Origin: Desulfonema limicola
GTDB taxonomy: Bacteria > Desulfobacterota > Desulfobacteria > Desulfobacterales > Desulfosalsimonadaceae
DNA length: 8,228 nucleotides
Direction of reading: 5' to 3'
Assembly: GCA_020722245.1 (NCBI GenBank)
Contig: DYLE01000107.1
Span: 1 to 8,228 of the forward strand
The notes beneath the pieces are model-generated. The model searched no databases. It was not told where the DNA came from and worked only from the letters and a program-made list of their open reading frames with translations. The position numbers were made by a program, and so were the translations under genes. Below, piece by piece: positions 1-4,985 of this stretch; positions within the stretch are counted from its first letter, which is position 1, and each line of letters begins with the position of its first letter.

Positions 1-247
1 TAAATAAACCCTGCTTTCTGAATTCGCTGTATCTCATTCTCTCTTTATTCTTATCCAAATAATCAATCTCTCTTTGGATAAGCTCTTCCCCTTTATTGAT
101 CGTTGACGACATACCTTTCAACGCAACGATGAGTTCCTCAATCCGACCCTGGTCCAACTCGCTGATTCTGGCTTTTACCCATGTCTGCATCTTCTCCTTG
201 TCTGTAAAAAATTTCCTGTCAATTCCCCCAGCAATGTTTTCGTGCAT
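1..247 (-). CDS. ISKra4-type transposase, C-terminal fragment (runs off the left edge)
   Basis: An open minus-strand frame of 82 codons starts at ATG 245-247 and continues past base 1. It is preceded by a possible ribosome site (AGGAGA, about 6 bases upstream). The visible residues resemble the region just before the conserved C-terminal IGSG-type motif of ISKra4 transposases: a charged helix (FTDKEKMQTWVKARISEL, roughly residues 14-31), then near the edge the family-like stretch NKERMRYSEFRKQGLF. Full ISKra4 transposases are several hundred residues long, with a large N-terminal and catalytic part before this point. That part is absent, because the frame runs in 4 codons from the ATG into the terminal repeat of the IS1380-type element beginning at 259. 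I therefore read it as a 5'-truncated, probably dead transposase gene whose ATG may be fortuitous. The family call is from remembered motif similarity and only part of the protein is visible. An unrelated small hypothetical gene is the alternative. Confidence 0.6.
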   Translation of the reverse strand, partial: MHENIAGGIDRKFFTDKEKMQTWVKARISELDQGRIEELIVALKGMSSTINKGEELIQREIDYLDKNKERMRYSEFRKQGLF

Positions 248-258
248 GCAAATTATCT

Positions 259-272
259 CCTGAATTTTGCAC
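259..272 (+). repeat. Left terminal inverted repeat of the IS1380-type element
   Basis: CCTGAATTTTGCAC is the perfect inverted partner of 1317-1330. One end of the repeat is sharp: the next outward bases (T at 258; A when the right end is read inward) do not pair. This is the end downstream of the transposase remnant. Confidence 0.8.
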
Positions 273-278
273 GGAACT

Positions 279-332
279 CCCCGCCAGCAGCATATGCCGT
301 TAAAAATTCTGTTTCGTGAAATTTTGGCGGGG
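279..332. repeat. Subterminal 8-bp inverted repeat inside the IS
   Basis: CCCCGCCA (279-286) and TGGCGGGG (325-332) are perfect reverse complements separated by 38 bases. The pair lies between the left terminal repeat and the transposase stop codon at 466. It could be a transposase-binding or transcript 3'-end structure, but no U-tract follows on the minus strand, so a terminator is not supported. Confidence 0.45.
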
Positions 333-465
333 CGCCTTTCTCTTCAGTCCCTGCCGCCTATTTTTACTCCTACGAAGGATTCATTTCACTGATCCTCGGC
401 TAACCAACCAATTTCATATAAAATTCCGTGCAAAAAAAATTTTGCTCGCACCGGGTTTTAAAAAA

Positions 466-1159
466 TCAAGTCCCCCCGAAAACGGTTCCCCATGGCCTCG
501 GCTTGATCCTCAATCGGTCCATAAATCCGTAAAAGGCCAAGAGCGCCGGCGTTCTGCTATCATACCATGAATATTTGACCGCGTCTTTGACCACCTTGGC
601 CGCTACAAACAACAGCTTCAGCCGCGCCATGCGGATGGTGTTGTCCCTGATCCCTTGAAACCGGGCGTCACCTGTTTTCGCCTCGGCGCTACTGCGCGCT
701 CCCTGCTGGTCGCCATAGACGGTCTCCACCGTCGTGTCAAAATTGACTTTGACTCTTGAATCATTGATTCCAAAGACCTGCCACACCCGCTCACGCAACA
801 CCCGTATGACACGCAGCAGAGACAGGCCCTGATTGATCCCCATACTGTCTAGATACCGCCAATAGCTGCTCGCCACCGGCAGGCAAACGACATGGAATAT
901 GCCGCACAGCAACGGATCAGACCGGATGTAGAAGAAATGCCATAACCGGTTAAAGCCTATAAACAGTAGCGCCGATATCCCATCTACGATGAAATAATGT
1001 CCTTGCGCAGGAGCACGCGAAGGCTTTAAACGTGTTGAAAATCTCTTGAAACTGAACAAGCTCAAAAAATTTGACCACCGCCAATAGCCCGCCAAATGGG
1101 CTAAGGGACTCATCGCATGTTTCAACTCGGGTTGAAGCATTGATTTTATTAGCCCTCAC
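466..1159 (-). pseudogene. IS1380-family transposase, frameshifted and internally deleted
   Basis: This was a DDE transposase acting on the element's terminal repeats. The N-terminal part reads from a GTG at 1157-1159 in one frame and contains the family-like CDESLSPFGG segment. Around 1010-1025 the homology jumps to a second frame, which carries GHYFIVDGISALLFIGFNRLW, YWRYLDSMGINQ and the first catalytic Asp in NFDTTVETVYGDQQGAR (Asp codon 736-738). Just after that the sequence skips to the C-terminal family block NTIRMARLKLLFVAAKVV, followed by SRTPALLAF, ending at 466. The deletion joint lies between about 642 and 695. Intact members are around 450 residues, so roughly 200-250 residues are missing, including the region that should hold the second catalytic Asp and the Glu. 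The protein cannot be active. Assignment to IS1380 rests on several matching blocks in order and I am confident in it. The exact start is less certain, because the frame stays open upstream of the GTG. Confidence 0.82.
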
Positions 1160-1235
1160 AAGCTTTTTAAGAATGTCTTTACCTTTGCGCGTCCTCCTGA
1201 TATTCTATCTCTTCCTTTTTGCCGCCTGGGAACCT

Positions 1236-1280
1236 CCTGTCTGTTATTGGTTTTTTTTGTGTAAACTCAATAATAACAGG
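1236..1280. repeat. Imperfect hairpin in the transposase leader
   Basis: CCTGTCTGTTATTG (1236-1249) can pair with CAATAATAACAGG (1268-1280), forming 6-bp and 5-bp stems around a small internal loop. It lies between the right terminal repeat and the transposase start, so it would fold in the transposase mRNA leader. Such leader structures can limit transposase expression from outside transcription in some IS elements. That role is only inferred here. Confidence 0.4.
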
Positions 1281-1316
1281 ATCCCCGGATGGTTTCACAT
1301 TTTTTCCACTCACCCG

Positions 1317-1330
1317 GTGCAAAATTCAGG
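1317..1330 (-). repeat. Right terminal inverted repeat of the IS1380-type element
   Basis: GTGCAAAATTCAGG is the exact reverse complement of 259-272. This is the end upstream of the transposase remnant. Only 16 bases separate it from the stop codon of the regulator gene. Confidence 0.8.
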
Positions 1331-1346
1331 TATTATAATTTTTTAT

Positions 1347-2621
1347 TTAAGCCTCATTAACCGGATTCCCGTCGGACAACAGATAACTCCTGAGGTTAAT
1401 TTTTTTTTGCCGAATGCCGAGCTTTTTCCTGATGTTGTTTCGATGCCCGTCGATGGTTCTATGGGACAAACGGCTGATCTCAGCGATTTCCTTGGTGGTT
1501 TTTCCCTGCCGGACCAGGTTGGCCACCTTGATTTCCGTGGGCGTTAGCCTGAGCTGACCGGCCGGAACCCCGCCGACCAGGGAAACCAGGATGTCGCGAA
1601 GGTTGGACTCGATAATTTCAATCAAGGTTTTCTGACGGTCGGTGAGAGAGCTGTTTTTGAGCTGCTCGATATAGGGAAGAATCAGCTGGCCGACGTTAAA
1701 CTGCATTTTTTCTTCCAGGGCTTTTTTATCCCTGTTCTTTTCGCTCAACAGCACCCGCAGAGCGGTGTTGGCCTCCTTAAGGCTTTTGGTGCGTTCTCTG
1801 ATTTTCTTCTCCAGCTTTAAGTGGACTTTGCGCAGGGAAGCCTCGACCTTTTTGCGGCGGGTGATATCCCGGGCGATCCCCAACACCACCCGTCGCCCGT
1901 TGATGGTGACGGGGTAGGAGCGAATCTCCACATAAACCTGTCGCTGATTCTTGCGGTTTAGCACAAATTCGCGGGGTTCGGACGGAAGCCCTTCCCGCAG
2001 ACGCGCCAGCGACTCCTCGGCCTTGGAACGCTGATCCGGCGGCAGCAGGTTCAGGTTGAAATAATTGGCGCCGATGAGCTCCGCCTTGCTATACCCGATC
2101 ATCCGCTCGGCGCTGCGATTGCCGTCGATGAAATTGCCTTCAAGGTCCGTCAGGTAATAGGCGTCCGGCGCGGCCTCAAAAAGTATTTTCAGCCGCTCCT
2201 CCGAGTTTTTAAGCTCCTGCTCGATTTTTTTTCGGTCGCTGATGTCCCGGGTGCCGTACACAATGCCCGAGCCCTGTCCGGTCTCGGTTCGAATCAGGTT
2301 GCCGACCGTCTCCACCCACCGGTAATGGCCGTCTGCGCACCGGTGCCTGAACTCAATGCGGATTCGAGCCTTTTCGCGGATCCCCTTTTCAACGGTTTTG
2401 GCCACCCGTTCCCTGTCTTCCGGATGGATAAAATCCAAAATCGGTTTTCCGATCAGCATCCGGGGTTTAAACCCGGCAACGGTTTCGCAGGAGGGGCTGA
2501 TATACTCGATGTTGCCGTTTAAATCCACCTTGAGGGTGATATCTATCATGTTTTCGGCAATTTCGATAAGCTGTTGAATAGTTTCGGGATCTGTATTTAG
2601 GCTGCTTGCCCGGGCTGTCAT
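1347..2621 (-). CDS. PAS-PAS-LuxR transcriptional regulator
   Basis: A 424-residue soluble DNA-binding regulator with no membrane segment, receiver or kinase domain. PAS domain 1 spans about residues 15-132 (GNIEYISPSCETVAGF, then the PAC-like GIVYGTRDISDRKK). PAS domain 2 spans about 142-258 (DAYYLTDLEGNFIDGN to VVLGIARDITRRKK). A charged, probably coiled-coil linker follows at about 258-345. A LuxR/GerE-type helix-turn-helix occupies about 358-403 (LTPTEIKVANLVRQGKTTKEIAEI, then SHRTIDGHRNNIRKKLGI). The start is supported by AAAGGAGT about 8 bases before the ATG. The PAS domains probably sense a cytoplasmic small molecule, redox state or cofactor, but no heme- or flavin-binding signature can be named. 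The gene is divergent from the secreted hydrolase across a 197-base region containing an inverted repeat that could be its operator. The C-terminus follows the HTH by about 20 residues as in relatives, so the nearby IS has not truncated it. Confidence 0.9.
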   Translation of the reverse strand: MTARASSLNTDPETIQQLIEIAENMIDITLKVDLNGNIEYISPSCETVAGFKPRMLIGKPILDFIHPEDRERVAKTVEKGIREKARIRIEFRHRCADGHYRWVETVGNLIRTETGQGSGIVYGTRDISDRKKIEQELKNSEERLKILFEAAPDAYYLTDLEGNFIDGNRSAERMIGYSKAELIGANYFNLNLLPPDQRSKAEESLARLREGLPSEPREFVLNRKNQRQVYVEIRSYPVTINGRRVVLGIARDITRRKKVEASLRKVHLKLEKKIRERTKSLKEANTALRVLLSEKNRDKKALEEKMQFNVGQLILPYIEQLKNSSLTDRQKTLIEIIESNLRDILVSLVGGVPAGQLRLTPTEIKVANLVRQGKTTKEIAEISRLSHRTIDGHRNNIRKKLGIRQKKINLRSYLLSDGNPVNEA

Positions 2622-2647
2622 GCGACTTACTCCTTTTAGAATATGAA

Positions 2648-2677
2648 TACCTAAATTTACTAGGCATTATTTAGGTA
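2648..2677. promoter_or_regulatory. Candidate operator: perfect 9-bp inverted repeat
   Basis: TACCTAAAT (2648-2656) and ATTTAGGTA (2669-2677) are perfect reverse complements with a 12-base spacer, so half-site centres are 21 bp apart, about two helical turns. An inner CCTA/TAGG pair (2650-2653, 2661-2664) adds further symmetry. It lies 27 bases upstream of the regulator start codon and just upstream of a TTGACA facing the hydrolase gene. A dimeric LuxR-type HTH protein is the natural candidate to bind it. Binding is inferred. Confidence 0.55.
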
Positions 2678-2688
2678 ATTATTACGCA

Positions 2689-2718
2689 TTGACATAACCT
2701 CTACCTCATGGGCATATA
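2689..2718 (+). promoter_or_regulatory. Candidate sigma70-type promoter for the hydrolase gene
   Basis: TTGACA at 2689-2694 is a perfect -35 consensus. An AT-rich stretch 2713-2720 (CATATAAA) supplies a -10: CATATA at 18-bp spacing, or the better TATAAA at an overlong 20 bp. The predicted transcript start is near 2725, leaving a leader of about 90 bases. The inverted repeat would be centred near -62, a position compatible with activation by an upstream-bound regulator. Confidence 0.45.
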
Positions 2719-2818
2719 AAAATCAAAAGAAAAGATAAAAAGGGCGGCAGCGATGAGCCTTTGCACAAACGCCGAGGAAATTTTTAATCCCAACCGCGTA
2801 AATAAAAAGGAGAGCGCC

Positions 2819-3670
2819 ATGAAAAAAAAGGTTTTATTTTTTGCGATGATTTTTTGCTTTGTGATGGGTGTCGCGATGGTGCCGGACGCTGTTTCAGCTC
2901 AGATGGACAAAACCCTTTCAAACGGAAAGGTCCGGATTCATTTTCCCAATCCAGCGCCGAGCGCCTGTGAGGCGATTTTGATCGGTGTGGGCACTTCCCA
3001 GGCGCGGGACGATTACGACTTTTTGTCTGAAGCCCTGATTGATTACGGGTACATCGTGGTGATCATGGATCATAATCCGGGAAATATGATCAAAACGGAT
3101 GCGACCAAGTTCAGGAACTGCGCCCTGGAGGTAAAGGCCAATCTGTTGACTTGGCTTTCTGCAACCAATTGCAGCTTCATTTCCCACTGGATCATGGGAG
3201 GGCATTCCGCAGGGGGGCAGGCCGCGCAAAACGCGGTGTCAGCGGATGCGACCCTGGCCGATGCGGTTTTCAGCATTGATCCGTATAACTGCAGCAATAC
3301 CGGGGATGTGGTGGTGCCGGCGCTTTACTGGGGGTTTGACGTGACCACCTGCTTTGTGAATAAAAACGACGCGGCAAAAGCGGCGTATTACGGAAGCCTG
3401 GGGCACCGGGCGTTTTTCAAGGTCGCCAAGAAATACAGCTGGGGCCCCTGCGGATATGCGCCCGTCTATTTTCATTGCAGCTTCTGCGATGAACACTGCC
3501 TGGGATGCACCAATTGCAAGTACACCCCCGACTACTTTTTTGAAGATGTGGCCAACAGTGTTTTCAAATTCATTGAAGCGGCGTTTTACGGATACTGGTC
3601 CAAGCCCGCCTTGGCCATCGACACTCCCACCACCCCTGTCACGCTTTATGTGGACGGCGATCAGCCCTGA
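2819..3670 (+). CDS. Secreted cysteine-rich alpha/beta-hydrolase (probable serine esterase)
   Basis: A 283-residue exported protein. Residues 1-27 form a signal peptide: KKK, a hydrophobic core, then VSA before the likely cut ahead of Q28. The nucleophile elbow is GGHSAGG, with Ser130 as catalytic nucleophile. Asp174 in PALYWGFD sits where many esterases of the dienelactone-hydrolase/cutinase/chlorophyllase type keep the acid (Asp154 in SIDPYN is an alternative). His219 or a neighbouring His would complete the triad. The mature protein has 11 cysteines, five clustered at 220-233 (spacing C-x2-C-x3-C-x2-C-x2-C, preceded by His219), suggesting disulfides or a metal site next to the active site. 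I chose ATG 2819 because AAGGAG lies 7 bases upstream and the signal peptide then begins at the N-terminus; a start at 2753 would prepend 22 residues of non-signal sequence. The substrate is unknown; an ester outside the cytoplasm is likely. The divergent PAS-LuxR gene is the probable regulator. Confidence 0.82.
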   Translation: MKKKVLFFAMIFCFVMGVAMVPDAVSAQMDKTLSNGKVRIHFPNPAPSACEAILIGVGTSQARDDYDFLSEALIDYGYIVVIMDHNPGNMIKTDATKFRNCALEVKANLLTWLSATNCSFISHWIMGGHSAGGQAAQNAVSADATLADAVFSIDPYNCSNTGDVVVPALYWGFDVTTCFVNKNDAAKAAYYGSLGHRAFFKVAKKYSWGPCGYAPVYFHCSFCDEHCLGCTNCKYTPDYFFEDVANSVFKFIEAAFYGYWSKPALAIDTPTTPVTLYVDGDQP

Positions 3671-3721
3671 TTTTTAAAGGCAGGGTTTGGCGGTTTGAAA
3701 TTTTGTTAAACTATAAACAAT

Positions 3722-3756
3722 AGGGGCGTCTGCTATCACTACGGACAGGCGCCCCT
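3722..3756 (+). terminator. GC-rich hairpin after the hydrolase gene
   Basis: AGGGGCGTCTG (3722-3732) pairs with CAGGCGCCCCT (3746-3756), an 11-bp stem with one U-G wobble and a 13-base loop, 52 bases after the hydrolase stop. The downstream sequence (GCTATATTCTTATG) has no proper U-tract, so it may be a weak or Rho-assisted terminator, an mRNA-stabilising structure, or a dispersed repeat. Hairpins with GGGGCG/CGCCCC arms are common between genes in deltaproteobacteria. Confidence 0.45.
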
Positions 3757-3967
3757 GCTATATTCTTATGCCCTCGGGTTACACTTACTCTCTTTTGAAT
3801 CGACAGCAGAACCGGGTTTAGGTTTTCTTGCCCGCCAAAAATAATCCTCGCATGAACCTCCCCTGTTTTGATAAAGAAACCGGTATGCTAAAAATTTTAA
3901 AACTGCCGGCTACAGGAGTCTTCCAAATTTAAGGCAGGGCTGGAGCTACGATGGATTGCGTTTGTAG

Positions 3968-3987
3968 GTCGGGATTCCAATCCCGAC
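3968..3987. repeat. REP-like short palindrome
   Basis: GTCGGGATT (3968-3976) and AATCCCGAC (3979-3987) form a perfect 9-bp stem with a two-base loop. It ends 19 bases before the transporter start and 7 bases before its ribosome site, so it could influence translation of that gene. The motif resembles dispersed intergenic palindromes I associate with sulfate reducer genomes. Only one copy is in this window, so its repeat status is inferred. Confidence 0.5.
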
Positions 3988-4006
3988 ACACTACTGGAGC
4001 GGATTT

Positions 4007-4921
4007 ATGGAGGCATTAAAAAGCCTGTTTACCATCGGGGTTATGGTTCTGCTTGGGATCACAAGCAGAAGGACGGGGATATTCGACAAAACCCATGTCA
4101 AGACCATTTCTTCTTTTGTCTATTACTTTGCCCTTCCCTCGCTGTTTTTTGTCCAACTCTCCAAAACCGATCTGTTCGGGCTGGATCTGAAAATTTTAAT
4201 CGGATCGATTTTACCGATCTTACTTGTTCTGCTTCTGCTCTATGTCCTGAAATCCCTGTCGCTGATCACCAAGGATAATTTCATTCTTTTGGGCCTTTCC
4301 ATCGCCTTTGGAAGCAACTCGTTTTTCGGGCTGGCGTTTTTTGAGACCCTTTATGACGGCAGCTGGCTTGCCTTAGCCGTTATTAACGCATCCTTTCTCG
4401 GGTTGACGGGGATTTTGATCAGCCTGGTTCTGTTTGAGTATGCCCATCAAAAAGGAAAAGGGTTTGAGATTTTTTTTAAAATCATTCGCAACCCCCTGGT
4501 GATCTCCATCTTCTCGGGCCTGCTCTGTTCCATGCTTGGAATCAGAATCGAGATCATCACCAACGCCCTCGAGCTGATCGGAAAAACCTCAAGCGGCCTT
4601 GCCATCTTTGCTTTGGGGATATTCATCTACGACAATTTTTCCCTGCAATCCGCAAAAAAGGCTTTTGGATACGCGCTTTTTAGAATGCTGATGCTTCCCC
4701 TGGCGACCTGCCTGACCATCCTTCTGGTTACGCCGTCCGGTTATGAAATGCGGCCTTTTTTGGTTCTCCAGAGCGGTATCCCCTCGGCGATTTCACTGGC
4801 TGTTTTTGCCGAAAGGTATGCCTACAGGCATGCCGAGATCACAGGGCTGGTCGTTCTGACATCCGGGCTCAGCTTTATTTCCCTCACGGCCCTGTTTTTA
4901 ATCTCCGGCCTGATTTTTTAA
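4007..4921 (+). CDS. AEC-family permease (auxin efflux carrier type)
   Basis: A 304-residue integral inner-membrane protein with about 8-10 hydrophobic segments arranged as two halves around a charged middle loop (residues 145-160). Family signs are YYFALPSLFF (39-48), the GSNSFFGLAFFETLYDGSW stretch (102-120) equivalent to the family's glycine-rich N-half crossing, RNPLVIS (161-167) opening the second half, and SGIPSAISLAVFAERYAY (256-273) equivalent to the conserved proline-alanine signature of the last helices. Bacterial AEC proteins move small carboxylates such as malate or malonate, or other anions; the substrate cannot be read from sequence. Length is normal and the gene appears complete. 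The start is set by TGGAG about 7 bases upstream. The next gene, an acyl-CoA dehydrogenase-like protein, begins 64 bases downstream on the same strand and may be co-transcribed. Confidence 0.9.
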   Translation: MEALKSLFTIGVMVLLGITSRRTGIFDKTHVKTISSFVYYFALPSLFFVQLSKTDLFGLDLKILIGSILPILLVLLLLYVLKSLSLITKDNFILLGLSIAFGSNSFFGLAFFETLYDGSWLALAVINASFLGLTGILISLVLFEYAHQKGKGFEIFFKIIRNPLVISIFSGLLCSMLGIRIEIITNALELIGKTSSGLAIFALGIFIYDNFSLQSAKKAFGYALFRMLMLPLATCLTILLVTPSGYEMRPFLVLQSGIPSAISLAVFAERYAYRHAEITGLVVLTSGLSFISLTALFLISGLIF

Positions 4922-4956
4922 CCGGCGTTTTGGCGCCGCTATTCTTGATCCGCCGG
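4922..4956. repeat. Short inverted repeat between the permease and dehydrogenase genes
   Basis: CCGGCG (4922-4927) and CGCCGG (4951-4956) are inverted, with T-rich and A-rich flanks extending the symmetry and a GGCGCC palindrome in the loop. The hairpin is followed by A residues, not U, so it is not an intrinsic terminator for the plus strand. It may be an mRNA processing or stability structure between the two genes. Confidence 0.35.
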
Positions 4957-4985
4957 CAAAAAAAGAATAAAAAGGCGATGGACTG

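Larger units (their letters stand above)
259..1330 (-). mobile_element. Internally deleted IS1380-family insertion sequence
   Basis: The element is delimited by a perfect 14-bp inverted repeat: CCTGAATTTTGCAC at 259-272 and its reverse complement at 1317-1330. Between the repeats lies a minus-strand transposase remnant recognisable as IS1380 family. A 14-bp terminal repeat beginning CCT is the format I know from ISEcp1, another IS1380 member, which supports these boundaries. The element is 1072 bp, whereas intact members are about 1.6-2 kb, matching the internal loss in the transposase. Flanking bases do not form a clear target-site duplication: TATCT lies before the left end and TATTA after the right end. 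With the ISKra4 fragment cut at the left boundary and no other half on the right, this suggests adjacent rearrangement after insertion. The element sits 16 bp past the stop codon of the neighbouring regulator gene, which appears intact. Confidence 0.82.
3671..4006. other. Intergenic region with two hairpins and no convincing gene
   Basis: This stretch of 336 bases separates the hydrolase from the AEC transporter. It contains the hairpin at 3722-3756 and the REP-like palindrome at 3968-3987. The rest is AT-rich, with no frame showing coding character and no clear -35/-10 pair. The transporter ribosome site (TGGAG, 3995-3999) lies at its right end. Confidence 0.6.

Noticed and set aside
316..570. 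Plus-strand open frame of 84 codons
   Set aside because: It overlaps the 3' part of the IS1380 remnant and its tail in the opposite sense, has no ribosome site and an unnatural basic/proline-rich composition.
254..1335. Target-site duplication around the IS1380 element
   Set aside because: The flanks TATCT and TATTA share only the first three bases, not enough for a duplication.
2753..2818. Upstream ATG extending the hydrolase by 22 residues
   Set aside because: It would bury the signal peptide behind a polar segment, whereas the ATG at 2819 has AAGGAG at good spacing and starts the signal peptide directly.
3951..4019. Short open frame starting at ATG 3951 and overlapping the permease start
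   Set aside because: It runs through the palindrome, lacks a ribosome site and encodes nothing recognisable.
4914..4963. Intrinsic terminator between permease and dehydrogenase genes
   Set aside because: The hairpin is followed by A residues on the plus strand, and on the minus strand by TTAAAAAA, so neither direction has a U-tract.
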